A stretch of DNA of 21,530 nucleotides, from NCBI GenBank assembly GCA_025201765.1, contig MU623653.1, forward strand, positions 1-21,530, given 5' to 3'. This document shows positions 1-11,699 of this stretch, piece after piece; the first letter of the stretch is position 1; the number at the start of each line of letters is the position of its first letter. The notes beneath the pieces are model-generated. The model saw nothing but the letters and a program-made list of their open reading frames with translations, did no database searches and was not told where the DNA came from. This DNA is from Daldinia sp. FL1419 (taxonomy: Eukaryota > Ascomycota > Sordariomycetes > Xylariales > Hypoxylaceae). The translations under genes were made by a program, and so were the position numbers.

Positions 1-1867
1 AATTTTTATTAATTTTATTTAACTTATTTACCTTATATTATAATATGGGAAATTATAAGATAATATATTAATAAATAATCTTATAAACCTTTAAAAATTA
101 TTTATGAATTTATTTATAATATAAATTTATAATATTTATTAATTCTTATTAATTTTTATTTTAATTTTGGGTTTAATTTTTATTATTAATTTTAATTTAT
201 AATATAAAATATTTAATAAAATATGTTAAAAATTAATTATATAAGTTTATAATTAATATCTTCTTTTTTATATCTTTAAAGATTAATATTAATTATTAAT
301 AGAAATTTAAAACCGCATTTTTGAAATTAAGGATCTTAATAATCTGTAATTAAGAATAGGTAAGGGCAATAAATTTATTTCTGTTTTTAATTAATATAAA
401 TAAGATAGTTATAGGAATTATTAAATATCTTTTATAATTATATTATTAAAAAAAATTATTATTATAAAAAATAATATAATTTTGTAACTTAATATAAAAT
501 ATTTATTATTTATTTCTTTTATTATATCCTTAAGGTTAATAATTATTTTAAAAATTTAATTAATATTAATTAAAAAATCTTAAACCCTTAATATTAAAAT
601 TAATTTTTATACTTTTAATATATTATTTTTATTTATATTTTCAAAATGTTCTTTCAACGTATCCACAGTTTTAAAAATATAATTCTATTTTATATAAATT
701 TCTTATCAAAACCTAATAAAAAATGTTAGATTTATATATAAATAAAATTTCATAAATTCTTCAAGATTTTGGTAAATAATCCTATTTATTTTAATTGTGA
801 AAATCTTATATTTAAAAAAAGAAATTTATAATATAAATATTATTTTATTTAAAACCTTATTACTTCCAAAACCTTCAAATTATATTTATATAATATAATC
901 TTTAAATTATATAAACCTCTTCCAAATATATTTTTTTAAATAATAATAATAATTAAATAAATCCTTTAAGGCATAAATAATAATAATTAAAACTACCCAA
1001 TCTCTTATATAAATTTTAATTTATTATTATTAATTTATAATTTTTTTTAATATTATAAATTTAAAAAGGATAAGGTTATAATTATGTTTTCTTTGTTAAA
1101 TAGTGTTACCTCCCTCCCAAAATTAATAACCAAACTATAAAATACCTTTAATTATCAAAAATATAAATTTATAAATTAAATTAACATTAATTATAAATTA
1201 TTTATTTTATTTAAGATTAAATAAAATTATTTTAAAAATAATTTAATAAATAATAATAATAAAGGTTTTATAAAAGGTTCTAATATTAGTTCATTTTTTT
1301 CTAATCTTATTATTAAATAAAAGTTTTAATTATTAATACCTTATTTTAAAAAGCGAAAAATCAGTAAAGATAAGTAAAGAATTGGATTTTTTATTTAATA
1401 TAATTTTATAAATAATTCTAATAATAATGAATTAGAAATAATCTTTACTCTTAACTTTTCCAAAATGAGTATGGTAGGAGAGGAAAAATAAGGATAAATA
1501 AATTATTAATATTTTTTTTATATTTTATAATAAATGTATAGATATATAAATATATAGATATTAATTTATAGATGTTAAAATTATTTTTTAAAAGAAGTTT
1601 TATTATTAATTTCCTTTTTTAAAAGTTATTATTTTTTAATAAATATTTTTATTTTTGTAAAAATATATATTAAATATAAAAAGGTTTGAAATTTTTTTAA
1701 AATATATATAAATCTTAATATTAATCTTTTTTATAAAATATATTAATTATATTATGTTCCAAAATGGTACTAATTATTAAAAAAGTTTAATTCAAATATA
1801 ATAAATGCTTTTAAAAGAATTTAAATTAAAATATTAATTTTTATTAAATAAAATTATTTTCTTAAAA
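1..1867. other. AT-rich gene-free stretch
   Basis: This stretch is nearly pure A and T with scattered single G or C bases. I see no long open frame, RNA gene or clear repeat. Slightly less AT-rich patches occur near 640-670 and 1350-1500, but none gives a readable protein. The composition fits heavily RIP-decayed fungal DNA. Confidence 0.6.
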
Positions 1868-2290
1868 GGCCAATAATATTAGAAGATTATCCTAAATTAT
1901 TTATATTTATTTAATTATGTAAAATTCTTAAATAATAGTAATTAAGGCATTTTATTAAATGAGGTTACCTTTTTAAAAGGTTAATAATATTAGAAGATTA
2001 TTTAAAAATTTTTATATTTGTTTAATTATGTAAAGTTCTTAAATAATAGTAATTAAGATTTTTTGTTAAATAAGGTTGTTTTATTAGAAGGTTAATAATA
2101 TTAAAAGATTATTATAAATCTTCTGTACCTATTTAATTATATAAAATTTCTAAATAATAATAATTGAGGCCTTTTATTAGATAAGGTTGTTTTATTAAAA
2201 AGTCAATAGTATTTATAATTAATTAACCATATAAAAGTCATAATTAGTAAAAATTGAAATTTTTTATATAATATTTATTTTAATTATTAA
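1868..2290. repeat. 111-bp tandem repeat, three full copies plus a decayed fourth
   Basis: Units begin at 1868, 1979, 2090 and 2201, each exactly 111 bp apart. Each opens with a GGYYAATAATATTA-like sequence followed by RAAGATTA. Later in each unit come TTTAATTAT and CTAAATAATARTAATT. The fourth unit starts AGTCAATAGTATT and fades out near 2290. Differences between copies are mostly C/T or G/A changes, for example CAA in two copies and TAA in the third on the minus strand, as RIP would produce. The period is a multiple of three (37 codons). However, stop codons are at or only slightly below the number expected by chance in every frame I checked, so a coding origin is possible but not shown. 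Confidence 0.8.
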
Positions 2291-3320
2291 AAAATGGTCT
2301 TTTAATAATTAAAATCTATAATGGTAGGGTTATGGATAAATAATATAATGTATATAATATATTATATTGGTTAATTAAGTGATTAGGGGATAAAATAGAG
2401 AAGATTAGAATTTATAATTTATATTATAAGAATGGAGATATTAATTTGATAGAAATTTATAAATTACTTAAACTTTTATAATTATTACTTATTAAAATTA
2501 ATTTTAAGGTTAAATTATTTAAAAAGAATATTTAATATTATAATTTAATATTTATTTTTATTTTTATATATTATAAATTTATTAATTATTTTAGTAGTAA
2601 TATAAGATTAAGTTATTTTTAAATATAAAGAATTTTATATTATTAAATTAATTTAATAGATATAATGTTGAATAAAAGATTATAATATATCCAATTGTAT
2701 TTTTATAATTTGTAAATAATTTTTTAATATTAAATAGTAATGAATAATAATAATTTAAATATGGATATTTTGGTATAGTTATTTGAAGAAATTTATAGGA
2801 AAAATCCTTATGTGGAAAAATATATTATTATTTGGGAATAATTGTAGGATATTGTATGTTAATTAAAAGAAAGTGGGATTAATTAAATTTAAATTAAAAT
2901 AATTTTAAAATTAAATTTAGATTTTATTATTGAGGAAGGTATTAATTGGAAATGAAAGAATTTTCCAATAATGAATAATATTGTTAGAATCATTTTGGAT
3001 GTATTTAGTATAAAATAATGATGGAGGGAAATTGTTTTAATTGAGTAAAATGTTTTGGGTTTTTTTATATATTTTTATATAAGAGTCTTAATTGTTTATT
3101 TATTTTATATGTCTTTTTTTTATTTTTTAATGTGATTATATAAAAGGATTAAATGGGATTTGATAATATTTATTAGTAGAAGTGGTTATAAGAGAATAAA
3201 TTTGATATTGCAGTAGTATTTTTGATTTTATTTTTATAATTATTATTAATAGGAACTAATGTTTTTTATTTTTGAACAATTTTTTTAATAATATTTAATT
3301 AATGTTTAGGTTATAATGGA
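2291..3320 (+). other. G-rich, C-free block, possible decayed coding sequence
   Basis: This block keeps many G bases on the plus strand and almost no C; for example 2821-2880 has about 13 G and no C. That is what one-strand C-to-T decay leaves. Frame 1 (codons starting at 2401, 2761 and so on) gives protein-like pieces such as LFEEIYRKNPYVEKY near 2785, broken by TAA, TAG and TGA codons. Stops in that frame are about 9 per 100 codons, close to chance, so the frame is only a suggestion. I do not recognise a family. Possible sources are a retrotransposon gag or a transposase, but nothing identifies either. Confidence 0.3.
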
Positions 3321-6300
3321 GTAGAATCTTTTTAATTAATTATAATATAAATAAAATAATTTTTGTAAAATTTTTAAAAATAATTTTAATAATGTAATAT
3401 TAATTAAAAATATTAATATATTATTAATTAAATATATTATTTATTTATTGATAATATTTATGGATTTAGAAAGATTTATATTTTATTATTATTAAAATTT
3501 AATAATTATTATTTATAAATTTGATTATCTAATATTATTTATTATCTTTATAATAAATCTAAATTGGTTAAAAATTAAAAAGGAATTTTTTTTGAAATAA
3601 ATTATAAATAACTAGCCTAATATTAATATAAAAATTTTTAATTAAAAATATATAATATTTTTAAAGGATATAAAATTATAATTATATTTTGGAATATATA
3701 TAAAATTAATTTATATTATTAAATATTAAAAATAAAATTTATTATATATATATTATTTAATTTTTTTAATGAATATTAATTGCAACCTTTATTTATAATT
3801 AATATATATTAATAAAATAGTTTATGTAGAAATATCTAAATTAAATATTAATTTAGATAGTATTTTATAAAAGATAATATTTTTAAATATAATATATGGA
3901 TTTTATAAGTAAAATAGGCTAAATTTTCTATATATGATTAAGAATGCCTATTTTAAAAACTTTCCAAAATTATTTTATACCAAAATAATAATAAATATTA
4001 ATAATTATCTAATTTATAAATAAAGGTTTGTAATTAAAATCTCTAATAATAATTTAAAGCCATAAATATTTAATAATAATTGAATAATTCTGTATAACCC
4101 TTACCTAAACCAAAAATACCAAATTTATATTAATGTAAAAATATGTATTTTAATTAAAATTATCAAATATATCCATAAATATATTTATAAAAATAATAAT
4201 AAAATTATTATATATTTATAGATAGAAAAAATACAAATTAATTCTAATTAACAAATTTAAAATTACAACAAAATTAATAAATATTTATATAATTAATTTA
4301 TTAGGCCTTTTAAAGTTATAAATCAAATATTTAAATATTTTATTCATAATATCAAGTTTAATATCTAATTTTTAGCTATTTACCTCCTTGGTAAAGATAA
4401 ATTAACCTATAATATAAATAAAAATATAGAATTATTAGCATAAATAATTAAATAGAATTATTTAATATTGATTATATAATTTGATTATAATAAAAATAAT
4501 TAAAATAAATAATATATTTTATATTAAAATTTTCTTAATAATTTTTAGTAATTTCTTAAGGAAAAATAAGTTAAATATATGTATAAGGTAAAGGGAAAGA
4601 TTAATTATATTTATTTTATCTATTTAAAAATTAAAAAAAAAATTTATTTATGAATATTATTTACAATAATCCTAAGAATTATTAATTAATTAGATTTACT
4701 TACTTATAAGGGCATTTAATATAATATTTTTCAATAAGTTTACAAAGCATAAAGTTTATTAAAAAATAAAGAATATTAAGAATATTTTTTTGAAGAAATA
4801 AATATATTTACTTCTAGTAGATAATTAAGGACCATATTTATTTATATTATTAATAATAATGATTATTAATTATTTTTAAATATATAAATTAAATATAAAG
4901 AATAATTTTATAATAATTTATTAAAGGTGATAATAGGTTATCCTAATCTATCAATCTTTATCAAAATAACTTATCTTAATTATAAATTTTATTTAATTAA
5001 ATAAATTATTATAAAGAATTAAAATTAATTGGAAATTAATTTCTCTAATTTTATTTATAATTAAAAAAAAGGAGAAAGAAATTAGCTTCTAAATAATAAA
5101 TTAAATTATAATAAAAAATAAAAAGTAACTTTATAAAATCAAATATTATTTAAATTTAATAAATATTAATACTTTATATTTAAAACAATTATAAAAATAA
5201 TATAGGATAATCCTTATAATATATATTTTTACTTTTAAAACATTATCAAAATTAAAAAAACCTTTTTATATTTAATATTTTATTATTATTATTATTTAAA
5301 AGATAAAATAATCTTATATATAATTTCATTAGGAATAATAGTTTTTTTATTATTTAGAAAGAGGATAGCTCATTTATAATTTAATATTTCAATTAAATTT
5401 AATATTAATTCAATTTATTTTATTTAATAAAAATCAATAATTACCAAATTCTTTTAATAAACATTACTAATTATTTAAAATAAAATAATTATATAATATA
5501 AATATATTTTTAAAACTATTCACAAAATATTATATAATATATAGGAAAATAATTTATTATTTAATGATATTCTTATTTTTTTTAGAAGGGATTTTATATA
5601 AATTTTACTTATGGTTTGAAAAGGATTATACCTACAAATTATTAATACCTATCTATAAAATTTATTTATATAGATTTAATTTCAATAATTAATTTTTATT
5701 ATAAATATAAGGGTTATATAAATGGATATAAATAATATTAAATTTACCAAATAGTTTTATGAAATCTTTTATAATCTTAAATAAGATAAAATAATTCCAT
5801 TACTCAACTTAATAAAAATATTTAAAAACAATTAATAATTATATAATTATATATATTTTTAAATATTATTAAATATAATTAATTAAGTTTTTATAGCCTT
5901 CTTTACCTAATACATTTTATTTATACATAATATTTCAATTAATATAATTAATAATAACCTACTTCAAAAAATCTTTAAAAAACTTAAAATATACTAATTT
6001 ATTAATAATTATATTGTAATAAGCAGTGAAAATTTTTATTAATCATTAATAAAAATAATATAATCTTTATAATTAGCAAGAATATCTCTAATTAAATTAT
6101 AATTAAAAATTAATATCTCAATTATATTATTATATAATTTAAATCTTAATAAAAATCTTTATAATGATATTTAATTGGTGGTTATTTGATTTAAAAGATA
6201 TAATATTAAAGTATAAATGATTAGAAAAAAGTTTAATAAAAGGGTTCATATAATTCCTAAAATAAAATTGATTTAAGATAATAATAATTAGTTATTTCTA

Positions 6301-8322
6301 TAATCTTAACAATAATTCTTAATTTTAATTTATTTTATTATAATTATAAATAAATTATAAAATTAATTTTTTAATATTATTAATATTGATTTATAATTTT
6401 TACCTTTTATTTATAATTAATTTTATATGGTAATATCTAAAATTAAAAGTATTTAAAGGTTAGGAATATTAAAATTACTTAAATTGAATTTAAGTTTTTT
6501 AAATGTAATATACCCTAAGATATTTTAAAAGTTGGTGAAAATCATATAATATTAGTATTTAAAATAGGTAATATATATTTAAATAGATAATAATTATTTA
6601 ATATATAAAAAAAATTATAAATTATTAGAAAAAAATAAATTATTTGAATTAATAATAATTGGTATAATTATATGGGTATAATTAAAAGAAATTATGGTAT
6701 TAAAGAAATTAAAGAAATAATATAACCTATTTTTATCCCTTTTTATTTACTATTAAATTTATAATATTATTTAATATTTATAATATTTATTAATTAATCT
6801 TATAAAAAAAAACTTATTAAAAATTTTGAATATTATTATTATTTTAAAAAAATAAATTATTAATAACCTTTTAAAATTAATAAAAATATATAATATTTGC
6901 CTTTATATTTTACCTAATTTAATTAATTATATTATTTAATTTTTTAATTTCTTATTAAATGAATTTAAATTTATAAAATAATGATAAGATACTATCATTA
7001 TTAATTAATTTAAATTAAAATGATCTTAGTTTATTTGTTAATGTAATGGTGGAAATATTTCCTATTTTATTATATTTAAATGAGGTTGTAATATATTAAT
7101 TTATTTTTTGGTAATAATTAATAAAAATTAATAATAAAAATATATATTAAATTAGTGTGAATATTTATTGTTATTGTTATTATAATAATAAGAAATATAG
7201 GTCTTGTTAAGATAATTAGGGATAATAATATAATAATAAAAGTACTATTATTCTTTATACAATATAAATATATCATATTTAATAAGAAAATAATTTTAAC
7301 TATAGATTTATAAATAATTAAATATGGTAAATATTTATAATTAATATAGATAAAGGTATAAAAAGGGATAAAATTATTTTTATAATTGTTAATAGGGGTA
7401 GTATTTAATTATAAATTATAAAAATAATATTTTTGGTTTTTATAAAAAGATTGAAGAGGTAAATATTATTTAATAATAAATTATAAATTTTATTAATATT
7501 TAAAATAATATAATTAAAAATAAAAATAATAGAATATATATTAAGATTATTTATTATATTAATAATAATATTATTAATATATATTTTTTAAATCTATTTA
7601 AAATATTAAATTATATAAAAAATATAATTAATGTTAATTTTAAAGTTAGGGGATATTTTTTTAGGTAGATTATTTATTTTAAAGATTAAATTATATAAAG
7701 GAAAGAAATACAGTTTATTATAAAGGTTTTAGGTAAAAATAAATATAAAATCCTAATTAAGATTGCTAATTATTAATTAAGGATTTTTTAAAAATTAAAT
7801 ATCCTTATTTTTACTTTCTTTTGCAATAGGTTAAATATGCTTTCTGGTTTGGTTAGGAGATGTTGCAGGTGCTTTTAAGGTGTTTGCCTTATTAATAATG
7901 ATTTTACATATTAAGGTTAAATTGGAACAAATATTAAGAACCATTATAAAATATTAATTAAAATTTAAAGAAATTTAAATTTAATAATAATTATAGAATT
8001 TTGCCTAATTATATAATATATAATATGAAGTTTATAATTTCTATAAATTTTTAAAAAATTTTACTTAAAATAAATTAATTACAATTATTATTAAAAATAA
8101 AATATTAATATAAATAAATTTATTAAAATATAATTTATAAAGATATAAATTTAATTTTATTATATAATAAATATATATTAAAAAATAAGGTTAAAAATAA
8201 CTAAAATAAACTTAATTATATTATAAAAGGTGTAAAAGAATATTTAAAAAAAAGTGGTTCTAATTTAAATTTAAAATAGAAATTTATAATTATATAATAT
8301 AATAATTTATTAATAAGAAAAT
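3321..8322. other. Five kilobases of AT-rich DNA without a gene
   Basis: I see no supportable gene, RNA or long repeat here. Patches alternate between C-poor and G-poor composition: roughly 3940-4400 and 5900-6010 keep C, while 6480-6720 and 7020-7480 keep G. A short patch at 7821-7890 is less AT-rich and reads as a cysteine-containing fragment in frame 1 (RRCCRCF, then a stop). It is too short to assign. Confidence 0.55.
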
Positions 8323-8389
8323 AGAATGATATAATCTTATCATATGGTTTATTAATAAAATAAAAGAATGATATAATATTATTATATGA
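8323..8389. repeat. Imperfect 42-bp tandem duplication
   Basis: The sequence AGAATGATATAATCTTATCATATG begins at 8323 and recurs with two C-to-T/A-type changes at 8365, giving a 42-bp period. Similarity fades after about 24 bases of the second unit. Each unit is partly self-complementary (ATGATATAAT against a downstream ATTATCAT-like stretch). The duplication sits just before the GC-rich hairpin at 8472. Confidence 0.55.
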
Positions 8390-8471
8390 TAAATAAAAAA
8401 ATGGAAAAGGTTTAAATAAGATTATACAGAAGCATTTAGGATTGATTAGAGGTGTAAAATAATAAAAATGG

Positions 8472-8494
8472 GATGAGCTGTGAAGCGGCTCATC
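8472..8494. repeat. GC-rich perfect hairpin (possible terminal sequence of a mobile element)
   Basis: GATGAGCTG, then loop TGAAG, then CGGCTCATC forms a nine-base-pair stem with one G-T wobble and a five-base loop. It stands out sharply from surroundings of more than 85% A+T and keeps a CpG. About 30 bases later come ACTAGTTACATAAG, then a run of seven G (8541-8547) and TTTATAAAAAG. This order would fit the start of a long terminal repeat with its TATA box. No second copy, target duplication or element body is visible, so that is inference. Confidence 0.6.
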
Positions 8495-8992
8495 TAAAAA
8501 AAACTAGTTACATAAGATTTTCTTTTTTTAAAAAAAGAGTGGGGGGGTTTATAAAAAGCTATAATATAATTATGTAATTAAAGTTGCAAGATTTTATTAG
8601 CCTTTATGGAATTAACCCTTTTAAGGTTTCTATAAACTTTTTAGAATATAAATAAGCTTTTAGGAATTATTTTCCTATTTAATTAATTTAAGTTCTTAAG
8701 TATAAAATAATTAGTTTTTTTATAATAAATAAGTTAAGGTGATAAGGTTAGGATAAAATATATTAATTTAACCCTTTTATAGGCTTTTTAATATATAAAT
8801 AAATTTTTAAATATAGAATTGTTAATTTTTAATAGAAATTTGGATGATAAAATGTAAAATATATTTTATAAGAGTTATTAAAATTTATATTTAATATAAA
8901 TAGGCCTTTAAAAATTATTTTCCTATTTAATTAATTTAAATTAAGATATACCCAATTATTAGTTTTTTTATAAAGATTTGTATAATGAAGTG

Positions 8993-9006
8993 CAGGATAT
9001 ATCCTG
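8993..9006. repeat. Perfect 14-bp palindrome inside one monomer
   Basis: CAGGATATATCCTG is fully self-complementary. Equivalent positions in other monomers read GCAAGGCATATCCTAT or GCAGGGTATATCCTAT, so this palindrome is the best-preserved form of a conserved motif of the short monomer. Confidence 0.6.
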
Positions 9007-9243
9007 TTGGAGCTATTAAAGTTTTTATTGAATTGGTATAGAGTGATTAGGTCATAGATATTTTCTTATAAAGACTTTATTAACTTTCTTAAAGTTAGAC
9101 CCTCTAAGTCTCCACAGTTTATATTTAATATAAATAAGCCTTCAAAAATTGTTTTCCTGTTTAATTAGCTTAAATTCTCAAATATAGAATTATTAATTTT
9201 TATAAAACTTTGTATAATAAAATTGCAAGGCATATCCTATAAG

Positions 9244-9328
9244 AATTTCTGTTCAATTAGAATTTCTGTTCAATTAGAGTTCTTGTTTAATTAGAGCTCT
9301 TATTTAATTAAAATTTATATTTAATATA
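9244..9328. repeat. 17-bp subrepeat, five units
   Basis: AATTTCTGTTCAATTAG occurs twice exactly (9244-9260 and 9261-9277). Three progressively changed 17-bp units follow: AGTTCTTGTTTAATTAG, AGCTCTTATTTAATTAA and AATTTATATTTAATATA. Similar short runs occur at about 9692-9760 and 10005-10073. They explain why some monomers in the surrounding array are longer than 130-140 bp. Confidence 0.75.
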
Positions 9329-10071
9329 TAAACCTTTAAATATTAATTTTTATTTGATCAGCTTAAGTTCTTAAATATAGAATTATCAGTTTTCCATAAA
9401 GTTTTGTACAATAAAATTGCAGGGTATATCCTATAAGAGCTATTAAAGCCCATATTTAACATAAATAAGCCTTCAGAAGTTATTTCCTATCTGATCAGCT
9501 CCAGTTCTCAAATATAGAATCATTAGTTTTTCAATAAAATTTTGTACAATAAAATGCAAAGCATATCTTGTAAGAGTTATTAAAGTTTTTATTTAATATA
9601 AATAAATCTTTAAAAATTATTTTCTATTTAATTAATTTAAATTTTCAAATATAAAATTATTAATTTTCCATAAGGTTTTATATAATAAAATTGTAAGAAC
9701 TCTTATTCAATTAGAGTTCCTATTCAATTTAAACTCTTATTTAATTAAAACTTATATTTAATATATAAACCTTTAAAAATTATTTACCTATTTGATCAAT
9801 TTAAGTTAAAATACCCCTAATTATTAGTTTTTCTATAGAGATTTAGATGATAAAATTACAAAATATATCCTATAGGAGTTCCTATTTAATATAAATAAAC
9901 TTCTAAAAATTATTTTTTTATTTAATTAATTTAAATTAAGATATACTTAATTATTAATTTTTTCATAAAGATTTATATAATGAAATATAAGATATATTCT
10001 ACAAGAACTCCTATTTAATTAAAACTTTTATTTAATTAAAATTTATATTTAATTAAAATTTATATTTAATA

Positions 10072-10452
10072 TTGAACTAGGGTAGTGTGATTAAGTAATA
10101 GGAGCTACCTTGAAGGACCCTGTTAGCCCCCCTTTTAAGATTTATACATGTTCTTTTGGATATAAATAGGCTTTTAGGAATTGTTTTCTTACCTGATTAG
10201 TTTAAGATATATATAGTTTTTTAAAAATTGTTTTTATAGAGCTTTATATAAATAATATACATTTTGGGCCTATAACTTCATTGTATGCGCTATTATTGTT
10301 GAGCAGTTATTTATAGCAGCTATTTTATCTGATTATTTTATTATATTTTTTAGGATATAATTACTTTATATTCTCAAATTTATATAATTTCTGATTTATT
10401 ATGGGTTAATTGAAGTATAGGGCATATCTTATAAGAACTATTAGAATTCTTA
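10072..10452. repeat. Long repeat module, copy 1
   Basis: This unit of about 380 bp recurs at 17484-17860 and, more decayed, at 19702-20090. Shared landmarks in order are a lead-in ending in GACCC..TTAGCCCC, then TTCTTTTGGATATAAATAGGC at 10151, a CTATWATTGTT-type segment following TATGCGC near 10285, AGGATATAATTAC near 10352, and ATGGGTTAATTGAAGTATAGGG near 10401. It ends with the same ATAAGARCTATTARA-type sequence as the short monomers, so short and long modules share their ends. This copy keeps the most G and C. Copies differ mostly by C/T and G/A changes. Confidence 0.75.
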
Positions 10453-10456
10453 TTTA

Positions 10457-10810
10457 GTGGCAACCACTATAGGATTTAAACCCGTAACCTCAGTTTTAGG
10501 AAGACCAATATCTATTAGGACTGTTATTATTAAATTAATTAAGATTGAAGCGTTGGTGCTACTACAGATACGCACCGAGAAGATAGGACTGAAAGCCTTC
10601 TTGTTTAGTAGAAGGGTTCTTGGAATAAATACTCTTAGGTGCAGATGTGGTGAAAGGGAAATAGCACGGCATATAATTCTTAAGTATCCTGAATACGTTC
10701 CGGCATGGGCCTGTCTCAAACAGAATTTAACCTTAAAAGCTTTTTTAATTAATATAAATTATGAAAAAATATTATTTAACCCTAATAAAACCCTATTAAT
10801 AATCTATTAA
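10457..10810 (+). pseudogene. C-terminal fragment of a Tad-like non-LTR retrotransposon polyprotein
   Basis: This is the only frame in the window that still reads as a clear protein, 117 codons from a GTG and with no ATG. Residues 30-75 carry QIRTEKIGLKAFLFSRR, then CRCGEREIARHIILKYPEY. Fungal LINE polyproteins of the Tad/jockey type end this way: after reverse transcriptase and RNase H comes an LRTG..GL segment and a C-x-C-x7-H-x4-C zinc motif. Here the last cysteine has become tyrosine (TAT for TGT), a G-to-A change in the context RIP prefers. In line 10561-10620 about 26 of 60 bases are G or C, far above the surroundings. The rest of the element (endonuclease, RT) is absent, and after about 10740 the sequence returns to AT-rich decay. 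The first 25 codons may not be LINE protein; they overlap a tRNA-like sequence on the other strand. Confidence 0.75.
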
Positions 10811-11699
10811 TTCTTTAAATAAATTTAATTATTTATATATAAAATAATATTATAATTTATTTAATATAAATATTTTTAGAAATTTTATATTAAATAAGAA
10901 AAATTTACAATTAAATAGAAAAATATAAATAATAATATATTGGTAAGGTCTTTTAAAAGGATCACATTTATTTAAAATTGTTCCATACGTATTCCAAACT
11001 ATATTTATTAAAATTATTCTCTTTTATATCCACCTTTTTATCCTCTTTCTCACTTTTTTTGGTTATATATATTAAGAAATCCTAAATAAAGGCAAATATA
11101 TTCTTGAACAAAAGGTTATACTTATTAAGATTTAAATTTAAATATATTGGGAAATTATTAAGGATTTATAATAAATTATTATTAAAAAATAGCAAAATAT
11201 TTAATATTAATTGAACCTTTTAAATAAAAAATTATTATAATAATAATATATAGGGATAATATAAATTATTAAGGATAAGGTAATATATATATATATTTTT
11301 TTTAAAATTAATTTCCTTATAAATCCTATATTATAATTAATAGTTATTAATAAAATGGATATAAAGAAGGATTATATTATAAAATAATTATAATATTAAT
11401 AATATTAAAATAAATAATCTTTTTAAAATTATTAAAACATATGAAAATTATGGATCTGGTAAATAAAAGATTAAATATAATAAAAATAATTATTTAATAT
11501 TATTAATAATTTTTTAATAAATTTTTTAAAAATTTAAAAATTTTAGAAAAGTTATAATAAAATTTTAATAATTAATTCCTGGAATTACACTAGAAAGATA
11601 TAGCTTTACTTTTTGTACAATTCCTTATCTTCAATAAACAAATTATTTTTATAATATATAATTATATGAAGATTATAATTTTAATATAATATAATATTA
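10811..11699. other. AT-rich spacer
   Basis: I see no gene. Two slightly less AT-rich patches occur, 10970-11060 (pyrimidine-rich, CCACCTTTTTATCCTC) and 11576-11640. Neither gives a readable protein or a repeat that I could match elsewhere in the window. Confidence 0.5.

Larger units (their letters stand above)
8580..10452. repeat. Complex tandem array of TATAAATA-bearing monomers
   Basis: A degenerate unit recurs along this stretch. Its order is TATAAATARGCYTT, then TTTTCCTATTTAATTAATTTAA, then TTCTCAAATATAGAATTATTAGTTTTT-type sequence, then TTTGTATAATAAAATTGCA, then RGCATATCCTATAAGAGCTATTAAAG. The TATAAATA-like core occurs near 8647, 8794, 8895, 9129, 9325, 9460, 9597, 9762, 9890 and 10161. 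Plain monomers are about 128-147 bp; longer spacings hold 17-bp subrepeats or extra sequence. Copies differ mainly by transitions. Related blocks lie at 17484-18325 and 19702-20795, so this is a dispersed family and not a single satellite. The LINE fragment starts at its right edge. It could be a promoter-type or LTR-type repeat, or a satellite; I do not recognise it. Confidence 0.75.

Noticed and set aside
8647..10168. Annotating each TATAAATA as a promoter
   Set aside because: In DNA of over 85% A+T such motifs are expected often, and there is no gene downstream of most of them. They are recorded only as a repeat landmark.
8580..10452. CRISPR array
   Set aside because: Repeats are long, degenerate and contiguous, without regular short direct repeats separated by unique spacers.
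10450..10719. 89-codon open frame on the minus strand across the LINE fragment
   Set aside because: It is the antisense shadow of the plus-strand frame, which carries the LINE zinc motif; the minus reading shows no domain.
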